Shown: positions 1 to 10,009 of the stretch, piece by piece
How the letters are laid out: the number at the start of each line of letters is the position of its first letter
Numbering within the stretch: the stretch's first letter is position 1
Assembly (NCBI GenBank): GCA_902558095.1
Contig: CACECP010000005.1
Span: 1-64,000, forward strand
DNA length: 64,000 bases
From: an uncultured SAR86 cluster bacterium
Lineage (GTDB): Bacteria > Pseudomonadota > Gammaproteobacteria > Magnimaribacterales > D2472
Reading direction: 5' to 3'
Translations under genes and position numbers: made by a program
Notes under the pieces: model-generated
What the model saw: the letters and a program-made list of their open reading frames with translations, nothing else
Told to the model about the DNA's origin: nothing
The model's database searches: none

Positions 1-568
1 ATTCTTGCTGATAAAAATGTTCTCTTTTCGAAATTTCAATCATTCGGGAAGATCCACCCTCTTTTCGCCAATTAAAATCCCAAAAACTAACATCCTCATA
101 TCTTGCTGCAGATCTATGGCCAGAGTCATTAATTTGATTCATGTCTTTCCATCTGGAAATTCCTAATGTGGTAGCAAATACATTAAATCTATTTTCATAA
201 GCAAATAATGCAGATCTTTCAAATCTCATATCAAAGCATTTTGTGCATCTTTCTCCTCTTTCTGGTTCATCCTCCAGACCTTTAACTCTATCGAACCAAT
301 TGTCTTTATCATAGTCACCATCAATACATTCAAAACCAACTTTCTCGCAAAATCTTCTATTTTCATCTTTTCTAATTTCGTACTCGTCAATAGGATGAAT
401 ATTTGGATTATAAAAATATACTGTAGTCTTAATATCTGAGGCAGCAATTGCCTCTATAATTTCTCCAGAGCATGGAGCACAACAGCTATGTAATAAAAGC
501 CTATCTTCATCATTTGGTAGCTGAAGTTCAGGCCGCTTGTAATTATCTAATTTATACTTTTCACTCAT
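1..568 (-). CDS. queH: Epoxyqueuosine reductase QueH (DUF208 family), C-terminus truncated by window edge
   Basis: Absent from the ORF track because it runs off the left edge; manual reverse translation from ATG at 568: [76 protein letters not shown]...[40 protein letters not shown]; the HSCCAPCS and RCxxCFxMR motifs are typical of QueH. Confidence 0.88.
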   Translation of the reverse strand, partial: MSEKYKLDNYKRPELQLPNDEDRLLLHSCCAPCSGEIIEAIAASDIKTTVYFYNPNIHPIDEYEIRKDENRRFCEKVGFECIDGDYDKDNWFDRVKGLEDEPERGERCTKCFDMRFERSALFAYENRFNVFATTLGISRWKDMNQINDSGHRSAARYEDVSFWDFNWRKEGGSSRMIEISKREHFYQQE

Positions 569-1175
569 TATTGGCGTAAATTGAATTTGCTAGTATTGCT
601 TCTTCAAGATCATTATAACTATCAAAAGAATCAATTTCAGGATGCAATGATGATATTTTCAATGGAGCATTCATAAAGAAACCTTTATCTGCTATCTCAA
701 ACATTTGAATATCATTATGAGAATCACCTGCCGCAAAACACCTGTATCCCATTTCTTTAAAAAATGAAATTGCTTGATGTTTTGCCTTTGGATGTCTAAG
801 TTTATAAGAAATAATTTCATCATTTTTTACTTCTAAAGTATGACAAAGTAAAAAAGGAAATCCTAATTTTTGCATTAAAGGTTTTGCAATATCGTGAAAT
901 GTATCTGAGAGTATAACTACTTGAAAATTTTTCTTTAAGTTCGAAACAAAATCTAAAGCACCTGGTAAAAGTTCAAGCGATGCTGCAGCATTCTGAACAT
1001 CAGATAGTTTAATACCTTTTTTGGACATAATTTCTAACCTCATATCCATAAGCTTTTCATAACTTGGTATATCTCTGGTTGTTTGCCCTAATTCTTCTAT
1101 ACCGGTGTTATTAGCAACTCTTTCCCAAATTTCAGGGGTAAGTGTTCCCTCCATATCTAAACATACTATTTCCAT
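561..1175 (-). CDS. thrH: Phosphoserine phosphatase / homoserine phosphotransferase ThrH-like, HAD superfamily
   Basis: 204 aa; [27 protein letters not shown]-terminus and HAD motifs ([13 protein letters not shown]). Confidence 0.85.
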   Translation of the reverse strand: MEIVCLDMEGTLTPEIWERVANNTGIEELGQTTRDIPSYEKLMDMRLEIMSKKGIKLSDVQNAAASLELLPGALDFVSNLKKNFQVVILSDTFHDIAKPLMQKLGFPFLLCHTLEVKNDEIISYKLRHPKAKHQAISFFKEMGYRCFAAGDSHNDIQMFEIADKGFFMNAPLKISSLHPEIDSFDSYNDLEEAILANSIYANNE

Positions 1176-1178
1176 AAT

Positions 1179-2081
1179 TTACTCATTTTTAATCCCATAT
1201 GGAACATGACCAGATGTAGTGTTATCTAATGCACCCATAATATGCTTTTTTTGATCATCAAAGAAGATATCTGCATCAAAAGATTCAAGAAAATTACTTT
1301 TTGACATGCCGCCTAAAAATAGTGACTCATCAATTCTAACACCCCATTCTCTCAATGTTTTTATAACTCTTTTATCTGAAGGTGCCGATCTTGCTGTTAC
1401 AAGTGCTGTTCTGATTGGACACTCATTAATTGCAAAATCATTTTGAATTTTATTTAATTCAACTAAAAATGATTTAAAAGGGCCTTCTTTTAAATTTGTC
1501 TTTGCATTGGCCTCGTTCTCTATAAATGCTTTAAGCCCTTTTTCATGATAAATTTTTTCGGAATCATCTGAGAATATTACTGCATCTCCATCAAAAGCTA
1601 TTTTTAATAAGTCTGATTTTGATTCTTTATGATTTTCGACAGACCTTGATATGATAGTTGCAGCGGCAACATCACTCTCAATTGCAAGTTTTACATCTTC
1701 TATGCTGCTAGATAAAAATAAATGAACACCAAAGTCCTTTACATATCTATGAGGACTTTCGCCACCACAAAATGCCGCCCTTGATATATTTAAATTGTGA
1801 TCTTCAATTGAATTTCTTATTCTCAACCCAGTATCAGATGTATTTCTTGATAAAAGAATAACTTCTACTCGATCTGAATTTTCATATAGTTTATTTATTT
1901 TTAAAATCTTTTTTACTAGATTAAAAGCTTCTCCAGGATCGAGAGTATTGTTCTCATTCTCAATCTGATAGTCCTGATATGACTTTAAGCCCTGTTTTTC
2001 ATATATTTCGTGGCTTTCATCGAGATTAAAGAGAGCTCGTGAAGAGATTCCAATTATTAATTTAGATATTTTATTATTCAT
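1179..2081 (-). CDS. Cytosolic 5'-nucleotidase family protein
   Basis: 300 aa; ISSRALFNLDESHEIYEKQGLKSYQDYQ, VALVTARSAPSDKRVIKTLREWGVRIDESLFLGG-type motifs of the 5'-nucleotidase (NT5C1-like) family. Confidence 0.8.
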   Translation of the reverse strand: MNNKISKLIIGISSRALFNLDESHEIYEKQGLKSYQDYQIENENNTLDPGEAFNLVKKILKINKLYENSDRVEVILLSRNTSDTGLRIRNSIEDHNLNISRAAFCGGESPHRYVKDFGVHLFLSSSIEDVKLAIESDVAAATIISRSVENHKESKSDLLKIAFDGDAVIFSDDSEKIYHEKGLKAFIENEANAKTNLKEGPFKSFLVELNKIQNDFAINECPIRTALVTARSAPSDKRVIKTLREWGVRIDESLFLGGMSKSNFLESFDADIFFDDQKKHIMGALDNTTSGHVPYGIKNE

Positions 2082-2114
2082 AATTATTGAAAATATATTA
2101 TATTTAGTATTATA

Positions 2115-2130
2115 CTGTACATATATTCAG
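2115..2130 (+). promoter_or_regulatory. Putative LexA-binding SOS box (CTGTACATATATTCAG)
   Basis: 16-mer matches gammaproteobacterial consensus CTGT-N8-ACAG with one mismatch; 14 bp upstream of the lexA start and 34 bp upstream of the divergent 5'-nucleotidase start. Confidence 0.8.
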
Positions 2131-2143
2131 TATATTTATTATT

Positions 2144-2761
2144 ATGAAAGAAATAACCTCACAACAACAAAGAGTATTAGATTGTATTCAAATTTACATA
2201 AATAAAACAGGTTTTCCTCCTACTAGAGCAAATATCTGCAAAGAGTTAGGTTTTAAGTCGCCAAATTCTGCAGAAACTCATCTAAGAGCTCTTGAGAAAA
2301 AAGGGTTTATTTCAATTGAAAGTGGAGCTTCAAGAGGAATATCAATAATAAATAATCAAGAACATATATCAAACAATAATGAGTATCCTGTCATTGGCCT
2401 TGTCGCAGCTGGTTCGCCTACTTTGGCTGAAGAAAATATTGAAAGAACAATAAATTGTCCCAATTCATTTTTTGAGTCAAGTTTTGATTATTTTTTAAAA
2501 GTAAAAGGCCTTAGTATGAAAGATGCAGGAATTATGGAAGATGATTTAATTGCTGTTAAGAAAACAACTGATGTAAGAAATGGTGATATTGTTGTAGCAA
2601 GGCTTGATGATGAGGTAACTGTTAAATTCTTTAAACGAAAATCTCCAAAAATAATCGAGTTAGAACCAGCAAATGAAGAATTCGAAAATATTACTATTAA
2701 TCTTGAGCGTGATGAACTTCATATTGAGGGAAAAAGTATAGGTTTATTAAGAAAAAACTAA
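2144..2761 (+). CDS. lexA: LexA repressor
   Basis: 205 aa; N-terminal wHTH (QQQRVLDCIQIYINKTGFPPTRANICKELGFKSPNSAETHLRALEKKGFI), cleavage-site region VAAGSP, catalytic S (VKGLSMKDAGI) and K (VKKTTD). Confidence 0.95.
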   Translation: MKEITSQQQRVLDCIQIYINKTGFPPTRANICKELGFKSPNSAETHLRALEKKGFISIESGASRGISIINNQEHISNNNEYPVIGLVAAGSPTLAEENIERTINCPNSFFESSFDYFLKVKGLSMKDAGIMEDDLIAVKKTTDVRNGDIVVARLDDEVTVKFFKRKSPKIIELEPANEEFENITINLERDELHIEGKSIGLLRKN

Positions 2762-3051
2762 TGGATAGTGGTTTGCTTCTTTGAAAACTCTTCTCTTTGC
2801 TTATCAAAAAAATCATCCAAATCACTAACATTGCCACTTACACTTTCTATACCAGCTCTAATCATCTCTTTTGCTACTGTAAGTTCTTGACCTTGAAGAA
2901 AATCTTTAGATTCTTTTGAAAATTCTATCTTTACAATAGGATTATCATGATCATCGGACCTTCTTAAAACAATACTTCCGTCAGGTAGTTGTGCCAATTC
3001 TAGATAATTTGAAGTCTTTTTCATATATTCCTTAAGCTTAACACTCATCAA
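2758..3051 (-). CDS. Hypothetical protein
   Basis: 97 aa ORF between lexA and the topA-linked small ORF; no recognised domain. Confidence 0.55.
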   Translation of the reverse strand: MMSVKLKEYMKKTSNYLELAQLPDGSIVLRRSDDHDNPIVKIEFSKESKDFLQGQELTVAKEMIRAGIESVSGNVSDLDDFFDKQREEFSKKQTTIH

Positions 3052-3460
3052 GAGTTTTGCGAAGCAACTCTTTAAATGCTTTATACCTATCTATTATTAA
3101 ATTGAATTTTTTCAAGTCATTTATCTCAGAAGTAGTTATTAAATTCTTGTTATCTTCTCTAAAAAAAATACTTTTAGATTTTTCTAAAATGCTAAATAGC
3201 CCTTCCGATGATAACTCTTTCGTAATAATATTTCTGAGAGCGATTGAGTTTGAAAGCTCTTTCCATTTATATAAATAATTCAAATGCTCTATGGGTTTCA
3301 AATCAATTGTAGAATTATCATATATATCGTCTGCAAGGTAAGACAAGCTTTTTTCAACGCAAACAATAAATATTAATTCTTCACTATTATTTATTAATGA
3401 TTTGCCCAAAATTTCTTGAGAAATATCAAGATAAAGGTTAGATAGTTCTATGTTTTTCAC
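3038..3460 (-). CDS. Conserved hypothetical protein, topA-linked (possibly DUF6586-like)
   Basis: 140 aa ORF abutting topA; family suggested by position and helical composition only. Confidence 0.5.
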   Translation of the reverse strand: MKNIELSNLYLDISQEILGKSLINNSEELIFIVCVEKSLSYLADDIYDNSTIDLKPIEHLNYLYKWKELSNSIALRNIITKELSSEGLFSILEKSKSIFFREDNKNLITTSEINDLKKFNLIIDRYKAFKELLRKTLDEC

Positions 3461-6075
3461 TAACTTTTTAGTTTTTCAACCCATTCACCATTGGAGAATG
3501 TTGCAGTCCATTTTGTTTTCTTTCCATCTTTTTCAGAAGCAACATAATGAACATCATCAGTACGATTATATCTGATAACATACGGATTCCCATCTTTGTC
3601 TTTTAAAGGAGCATCAAGTAAATACAAGTGCTTATCTTTATCAGGCAAAAATCGGCATGCATTTTGAAGTTCTTCTTTCAAATCTTTAATTTCGTTTACC
3701 TTTGGAGCTCTAGTTTCTCTATTCTTAGGATATTGGCTAGCAGCTAAAAACAATCCTTTCATACTATCTCTAAGTAAATAATGATCCTCACATTTTACGC
3801 ACTTTAAATCAAAAAGCTCTATTGGTTCCATTGTTAATGGTTTAGGTTCTCCATTTCTTTGCAATGCTCTTGTGGCTCCACAATTATCATTTAAACATCC
3901 AAAATACTTTCCAAATCTTCCAGTCTTAAGTTGCATGTCAGCCCCACATTTATGACATTCAAGGGTTGGGCCATCGTATCCTTTAAGTTTAAATTGACCT
4001 TCTTCAATTAAATATCCATCACAGTCTGGGTTTTTGCCACAAACATGAAGTTTTCTTTTTTCATCAATAAGATAGTTATCCATACTGGTGTCGCACTTAG
4101 GACATCTTTTCTTAATTAAAAGATTTTCTGCTTCTTCAGTATCATCTATGCTGATGGCCTCATCACCTGATATCAAATTTAGTGTCTCTTTGCATTTATC
4201 ATCTCCAATATTTTGATATCCTGAGCATCCCAAAAAAACACCATTTGAGGAATTTCTAATTACCATATTAGCTTTTTCACATAACGGGCATGTGACATCA
4301 GTTGCAGTTGGTTGATTTCCTCTCATGCCATTTTCATTTGAGGCTGAAATTAGGTCTTTTTGAAAAGCGCTATAAAAATCATCTAAAACATTTCGCCAAT
4401 CAAGTTCTCCTCTGGCTACTCTGTCTAAATTATTTTCTAAGTTGGCTGTAAATTCATAATCCATAATGTCATCAAAACTTTCTATCAATCTCTCAGCAAC
4501 AATGTGTCCTATTTTTTTTACAAAAAATCTTCTATTTTGAATTTCAACATATCCTCTATCTTGTATAGTAGAAATAATATTTGCATATGTTGATGGTCTG
4601 CCAATGCCTTTCTTTTCTAATTCTTTTACAAGAGCTGCTTCTGAATATCTTGAGGGTGGTTTCGTGAATTTCTGATCAAGATTTACGCTACTTAGATTAA
4701 GAATCTCTCCTTCTTCAAGAGGAGGCAAAATATCATCATTATCTGATTTAGAGGATTGATAAATCTTTGTGTATCCATCAAAAACAACCTCTCTTCCTTT
4801 GGCTGAAAAAGTGTATTCAGAAATATTAATTTTTGCTGATGTAGATAAATATTCTGCATCTGGCATTTGACAAGCAATATATTGCTGCCAGATTAGTTGA
4901 TAAAGTCTTTTTTCTTCCTCTGTTTGATTCATAAGATCATCTGCAGTCATGTATGCGTTGGTCGGCCTAATGGCTTCATGAGCCTCCTGAGCATTTTCAG
5001 TACTAGAATAAATCCTGGGAGCATTGGTTAAATAGCTTTCACCAATTCTTTCTGCAATAAAATTTCGAGCATCTTGAATTGACTCCTTACTAAGACTTGG
5101 AGCATCAGTCCTCATATAAGTAATATGGCCAGCTTCATAAAGTTTCTGAGCAACTCTCATTGTCCTTTTAACGTTAAAACTTAATTTTGTACTTGCAGCT
5201 TGTTGAAGTGTTGATGTTATAAAAGGAGCTCTTGGTTTTGTTTTTACTGGTTTTTTGGTTATTTCATCTATATTTAAAGTTGATGTTTTAATTAATGATT
5301 CTATCTTTTTTGCTTCATCTTCTTTTAACAAAGGATCTGATTTTTTTCTATTTAAGTAAAAAGGAATGCTTAGCTGATGTTTCAACAAGTTCATAGAAAC
5401 TTCCCAAAATTCTTCTGGTATAAACTCTTGAATCAATCTTTCTCTCTCATCTAAAACTCTCAAAGCAACAGACTGTACTCTTCCAGCTGAAAGACCTCTA
5501 GCAATTTTTTTCCACAATAAAGGAGATAACTCAAATCCAATTACTTTATCTAAGAACCTTCTTGCTCTATAAGCTTTAACTAAATCTAAATCTATATCTT
5601 TTGGATCATTGAAAGAATCAACGATTGAAGATTTTGTAATTTGATTAAACCTTACTCTGGAATACTCATATTTTTCTGGACCAAGAGCCTCTTTAAGATG
5701 CCATGCTATAGCTTCACCCTCTCTATCAAGATCAGTTGCAAGATATATATGCTCGACACTCTTTGCAGCCTTTTTTAATGATTTAATAACTTTTTCTTTT
5801 TCTGGAATTATTTGCCAGTCAGCAGTCCAGCCATTATCAGGATCTATTCCCATTCTTCTTATAAGCCTATTTCTATCATTAATAGTTTTGAGTCTTAGCT
5901 TTTCCTCTGGGGAAATATCTTTAGGAATTGATGCTCTTTTAGTGTTTGGTGAGGCTTTTTTTGGAAGATCTCTTATGTGACCAACACTTGATTCAACAAT
6001 AAAATCAGACCCTAAATACTTTGAAATAGTTTTTGCTTTTGCTGGAGATTCAACTATTACTAATGATTTTGCCAT
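3460..6075 (-). CDS. topA: DNA topoisomerase I
   Basis: 871 aa; MAKSLVIVESPAKAKTISKYLG, YMRTDAPSLS active site, C-terminal zinc-finger cysteine pairs. Confidence 0.97.
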   Translation of the reverse strand: MAKSLVIVESPAKAKTISKYLGSDFIVESSVGHIRDLPKKASPNTKRASIPKDISPEEKLRLKTINDRNRLIRRMGIDPDNGWTADWQIIPEKEKVIKSLKKAAKSVEHIYLATDLDREGEAIAWHLKEALGPEKYEYSRVRFNQITKSSIVDSFNDPKDIDLDLVKAYRARRFLDKVIGFELSPLLWKKIARGLSAGRVQSVALRVLDERERLIQEFIPEEFWEVSMNLLKHQLSIPFYLNRKKSDPLLKEDEAKKIESLIKTSTLNIDEITKKPVKTKPRAPFITSTLQQAASTKLSFNVKRTMRVAQKLYEAGHITYMRTDAPSLSKESIQDARNFIAERIGESYLTNAPRIYSSTENAQEAHEAIRPTNAYMTADDLMNQTEEEKRLYQLIWQQYIACQMPDAEYLSTSAKINISEYTFSAKGREVVFDGYTKIYQSSKSDNDDILPPLEEGEILNLSSVNLDQKFTKPPSRYSEAALVKELEKKGIGRPSTYANIISTIQDRGYVEIQNRRFFVKKIGHIVAERLIESFDDIMDYEFTANLENNLDRVARGELDWRNVLDDFYSAFQKDLISASNENGMRGNQPTATDVTCPLCEKANMVIRNSSNGVFLGCSGYQNIGDDKCKETLNLISGDEAISIDDTEEAENLLIKKRCPKCDTSMDNYLIDEKRKLHVCGKNPDCDGYLIEEGQFKLKGYDGPTLECHKCGADMQLKTGRFGKYFGCLNDNCGATRALQRNGEPKPLTMEPIELFDLKCVKCEDHYLLRDSMKGLFLAASQYPKNRETRAPKVNEIKDLKEELQNACRFLPDKDKHLYLLDAPLKDKDGNPYVIRYNRTDDVHYVASEKDGKKTKWTATFSNGEWVEKLKS

Positions 6076-6134
6076 CTTTTACGCACTTCCCTTTTTATGA
6101 ATATCATTAAAATAACCTGATATGCAAGATAAAT

Positions 6135-6578
6135 TTAAAAATAATTTATTTTTCTAATCTTATTTAATATTATTTTTAAGTTATCAATTCCGCTTATTTC
6201 ATTCCATAAAAATAATATCGAAGATTTTGTATAAATAACTTCAAATAAACTATCAGAAACATCCTCAAGTTGTTTTTTTATGCTTTCAAAACTTTCAGAA
6301 TATTTTAATTTGACAGGAGAATACAAGATTAATTGATTTTTGTCTCTAATAAAATGAGCTTCTTTTAAATTTGTTTCATTTTTTATTTGATAGTATGCAG
6401 TAAAAGAATTTTCATTTTTAAATTCATTTTTACCATATAAAGTTGATGAAATTTTACAACCTAATAATTTAGACTCCATTCGAATTTTTGAAATTTTTTT
6501 TGAAGATTTGGATGGCATTGCCAATGATATAGAGCCAACCAACAATAAAATCGCAATAGAAAATACGATATATTCCAT
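6135..6578 (-). CDS. Hypothetical protein with one N-terminal TM segment
   Basis: 147 aa ORF; MEYIVFSIAILLLVGSISLAM hydrophobic N-terminus. Confidence 0.5.
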   Translation of the reverse strand: MEYIVFSIAILLLVGSISLAMPSKSSKKISKIRMESKLLGCKISSTLYGKNEFKNENSFTAYYQIKNETNLKEAHFIRDKNQLILYSPVKLKYSESFESIKKQLEDVSDSLFEVIYTKSSILFLWNEISGIDNLKIILNKIRKINYF

Positions 6579-6579
6579 A

Positions 6580-7569
6580 CTAATTATTTAAAACTTCGGT
6601 TATTAAATTTGGTCCTTTTAAAATAAAGCCTGTATAAATTTGAACTAGGCTTGCACCAGCATTAATTTTTTCATTAAAGTCTTCTTTTGATAGAACGCCT
6701 CCCACCCCAATTAGCGGTATATCTTTTGATTTAGATTTAATAAAAGACAAGCGTTGAGTCGATTTATTCATTATTGGTTCTCCGGATAAACCTCCATCGA
6801 TTGATTTAATTTTTTCATTCACAAGCATTGATTTATCAATTGTTGTATTTGTTGCAATGATTCCTGATAGTGAAGAATTTTCTATATGCGTAATTATATT
6901 AATTATTGTTTTGTCTGATTCATCTGGAGAAATCTTTAAAAAAATAGGTTTGATTATATTCAAATCTTTTATACTCTTATCAATTGCATCAATTAACAAA
7001 GTCAAGTTTTCTCTATTATGCAGATCTCTTAAATTTGGTGTATTTGGAGAGGATATGTTGATAGTAATATAGTCAGCATACTTGTTAACCTTCTCGAGAC
7101 AAACTATATAATCATTAATCCTTTGATCACCAATTGAATGTTTATTTGCCCCTATATTTACTCCTAAAATTCCTTTGTAATTTCTCCTTTTTAAATTATT
7201 CACTAAGTAATCAACGCCTTTATTGTTAAAGCCAAGTCTATTAATAATTGAATTTTCTTTGTAATTTCTAAAAACCCTCGGCTTTGGATTTCCTGATTGA
7301 GCTAGAGGTGTAACTGTTCCGACCTCTAAAAATCCAAATCCAAGCTCACCCAGTGCATCAATATAATCGCCATTTTTATCAAGACCTGCTGCAGTTCCAA
7401 GTCTATTTTTAAAATTCATTCCCAAAAAAATTATATTTTCATCTTGATATGTTTTATTGTAAATTAGTTTCAAAATTTTAAGTTTATGAAGTAATTTTAA
7501 AGAATTTAGAGAAAAAGAATGGGCTAATTCAGGTGGTAATAACTTAAAAAGTTTAAGAAAAAAACTCAA
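6580..7569 (-). CDS. pyrD: Dihydroorotate dehydrogenase (quinone), class 2
   Basis: 329 aa; FKNRLGTAAGLDKNGDYIDALGELGFGFLEVGTVTP, NISSPNTPNLRDL, IGVGGV. Confidence 0.95.
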   Translation of the reverse strand: MSFFLKLFKLLPPELAHSFSLNSLKLLHKLKILKLIYNKTYQDENIIFLGMNFKNRLGTAAGLDKNGDYIDALGELGFGFLEVGTVTPLAQSGNPKPRVFRNYKENSIINRLGFNNKGVDYLVNNLKRRNYKGILGVNIGANKHSIGDQRINDYIVCLEKVNKYADYITINISSPNTPNLRDLHNRENLTLLIDAIDKSIKDLNIIKPIFLKISPDESDKTIINIITHIENSSLSGIIATNTTIDKSMLVNEKIKSIDGGLSGEPIMNKSTQRLSFIKSKSKDIPLIGVGGVLSKEDFNEKINAGASLVQIYTGFILKGPNLITEVLNN

Positions 7570-8426
7570 ATAATTTCCTTTATAATTTTTTTAATATCCT
7601 TGCTGATTGATTTATCTTTCAAAGCGAGTGCAATGGTAGCATGAACAAATCCCTTTTTACTACCACAATCATATTTTTCACCTTCGTACATTCTTGCATA
7701 CACTTCTTCCTCTTCTAAAAGAGCTTTTATCGCATCAGTTAATTGTATTTCTCCAGATTTATCAAATTTGGTTGTTTTTAAAAACTTAAATATAGTTGGT
7801 TTAAATATATATCTTCCACAAACTGCTATATCAGACGGAGCATCATCTAAGGATGGTTTTTCTACTATATCCTCAATTTGTATCGACTTATTTTTAATTA
7901 CTCCTGGGCTTATTACTCCATATTTGTGAACATCTTCTTTGCTTACTTTATTGACAGCAATAACAGACGAGTTTGTTTCTTGATGTGAGTTTAATAATTG
8001 ATCTAAACAAGACTCTGCAGAAAAGAATAAATCATCTGGTAACAAAACTGCAAAAGTATTTTCTCCTACGAGCTCTTCGGCATGAAGAATGGCATGCCCC
8101 AAACCTTTTTGCTCTTTTTGATCGATATAGTGAAATTTAATTCCACTAAAAATTTCAGGATTTAATTTTTTAATCATTTCAATCTTGCCTGAATTTTTAA
8201 GCCTGTCCTCAAAATTTATATTTTTATCAAAATGCTTCTTTATAGAATATTTTTCTGGGCTAGTAATAAAGATTATTTCATCAACTCCAATATTTATTGC
8301 TTCCTCAACAGCATATTGAATCAGAGGCTTGTCTATAATTGGGAGCATCTCTTTTGGAATTGCTTTTGAAGCAGGCAAAAATCTTGTTCCAAGCCCTGCA
8401 ACTGGAAGTACGGCTATTTTAACCAT
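7566..8426 (-). CDS. galU: UTP--glucose-1-phosphate uridylyltransferase
   Basis: 286 aa; AVLPVAGLGTRFLPASKAIPKEMLPIIDKPLIQYAVEEA. Confidence 0.95.
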   Translation of the reverse strand: MVKIAVLPVAGLGTRFLPASKAIPKEMLPIIDKPLIQYAVEEAINIGVDEIIFITSPEKYSIKKHFDKNINFEDRLKNSGKIEMIKKLNPEIFSGIKFHYIDQKEQKGLGHAILHAEELVGENTFAVLLPDDLFFSAESCLDQLLNSHQETNSSVIAVNKVSKEDVHKYGVISPGVIKNKSIQIEDIVEKPSLDDAPSDIAVCGRYIFKPTIFKFLKTTKFDKSGEIQLTDAIKALLEEEEVYARMYEGEKYDCGSKKGFVHATIALALKDKSISKDIKKIIKEII

Positions 8427-8427
8427 A

Positions 8428-9027
8428 TTAATATAATTTTTTCATAAAATTTCTGTATATCATAGCAAACAAAATGCCTGAGACTAAGCCACCTAAATGT
8501 GCAAAATTTGCAACTTTACCAAAACCAAAAAGATCAAGTATTCCCATAAAACCTAATATCAACCATATAACCATAAATAAATATAAAGCAGGAGGTAGTC
8601 CATATCTATCAAATTTAGATTCCATTTCAATAATCATACAAAATCCAAGCAGGCCATATATAACACCAGAAAGTCCTCCAAAAAGGTGTGGTCCTTGTGA
8701 ATAATATTGAAAAAAATTACTTAAAATTGATGAAATAATTACAATTAAGACAAAAGTTATCCTGCCATCAATCATTTCAATTTTTTCACCCAAAACATAA
8801 ATCCATAAACAATTAAAGGCAAGATGAGCAATTGAAAAATGCATGAAAATTGGACTTATTAATCTCCACCATTCACTCTCTTCTAAATAGGTGTAATTGA
8901 AGGCTGAATAACCTTTAGTAAAAGTGAGTATCTCTATAACATCATAATTCGAACCAAAATTAGAAAATATTGAAATAGCAACTGCAATTACTATTAATGG
9001 GATATATAAATTTCTAGATACTTTCAA
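8428..9027 (-). CDS. Rhomboid family intramembrane serine protease
   Basis: 199 aa; HFSIAHLAFNCLWIYVLG, catalytic GLSGVIYG, FAHLGGLVSG. Confidence 0.85.
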   Translation of the reverse strand: MKVSRNLYIPLIVIAVAISIFSNFGSNYDVIEILTFTKGYSAFNYTYLEESEWWRLISPIFMHFSIAHLAFNCLWIYVLGEKIEMIDGRITFVLIVIISSILSNFFQYYSQGPHLFGGLSGVIYGLLGFCMIIEMESKFDRYGLPPALYLFMVIWLILGFMGILDLFGFGKVANFAHLGGLVSGILFAMIYRNFMKKLY

Positions 9028-9028
9028 G

Positions 9029-9892
9029 TTAATTTTTTGAAATATTTAGACTCCAGCCTAATTTTTCTCTACAAGCCTCAAAAAAGTCATTATCTTTGGG
9101 ATGAACAAGTTTCAGTGTTTTTTTCATTTTAGATATTGCTATTTTTACTCCATACGGAACATCAATATCGTCCTGTCCATCAACACAAATTTTGGCATTA
9201 TCATTTGGACCTTCAAATAACTCAACCACCACACTCTCGTCAGAAGAAATTATAAAAGGTCTTGAAGACAGGCTTTGTGGTAGCATCGGGAGTATTGTCC
9301 AAACATCAAGACTGGGATGAATAATTGGCCCTCCTGCTGATAGAGAATAAGCAGTTGATCCTGTTGGAGTTGCTATTATTAATCCATCAGATCTTTGCTC
9401 ATAAACAACTCTATTATTTACATTTAGTCTGTACCTCATGAGCTGTGCATATGCTCCAGAATGAACAACAACTTCGTTTAGGCCATAAATTTGACTTCCA
9501 TTAAATTCTGCTGAAACTAGATTTCTTTCCTCAATCTTGTAATTACCTTCAAGTATATCTTTGATAGCCATATCAAAATTACTTACTTTTATATCTGTCA
9601 AAAATCCAACGTTTCCCATGTTCACACCCAATATTGGAATTTCATGCTCAAGATATTCCCTTGCTGAGTTTAGTAATGTCCCGTCACCACCAAATACAAT
9701 TATTAGGTCAACCTTATTAACAAAATCTTTATATTTTAAAGCACTAACTTTTTCATTTTTATATGCAAAAGACTCATCAATATATAAATTGATGTTATTA
9801 CATGAAAGTGATGTAATTAAGGTTTCAAGAGTTTTATCATCAAAGTCTTGAATAATGCTTTTTTTTATAAAAATTCCAATATTTTTAAACAT
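9029..9892 (-). CDS. nadK: NAD kinase
   Basis: 287 aa; VFGGDGTLLNSAR, GNVGFLTDI, IATPTGSTAYSLSAGGPIIHP. Confidence 0.93.
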   Translation of the reverse strand: MFKNIGIFIKKSIIQDFDDKTLETLITSLSCNNINLYIDESFAYKNEKVSALKYKDFVNKVDLIIVFGGDGTLLNSAREYLEHEIPILGVNMGNVGFLTDIKVSNFDMAIKDILEGNYKIEERNLVSAEFNGSQIYGLNEVVVHSGAYAQLMRYRLNVNNRVVYEQRSDGLIIATPTGSTAYSLSAGGPIIHPSLDVWTILPMLPQSLSSRPFIISSDESVVVELFEGPNDNAKICVDGQDDIDVPYGVKIAISKMKKTLKLVHPKDNDFFEACREKLGWSLNISKN

Positions 9893-10009
9893 AACTTGAA
9901 TTATACCCTTATTAAAAGGGACTATTAATAAGCTTAATCAAATACACAATACTCGAAAAATTAAATATGACATATAATATTCGAGAAAAATAATAAAACT
10001 ACCTTAAAT

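Noticed and set aside
226-447. 73-aa minus-strand ORF in the track
   Set aside because: It lies in a different frame inside the clearly coding queH gene (1-568), which the track misses because it is cut by the window edge.
3057-3278. Antisense 73-aa ORF opposite the topA-linked small gene
   Set aside because: Fully antisense to a better-supported ORF; low-complexity hydrophobic composition typical of AT-rich shadow frames.
4692-4877. 61-aa ORF inside topA
   Set aside because: Out-of-frame shadow ORF within a certain CDS.
5471-5488. CTGTACTCTTCCAG resembling an SOS box
   Set aside because: Within topA coding sequence, wrong spacing and poor match to CTGT-N8-ACAG.
9906-9920. CCCTT-ATTAA-AAGGG hairpin between nadK and the first acyl-CoA dehydrogenase
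   Set aside because: Stem is too short and lies between divergent gene starts, so a terminator role is unlikely.
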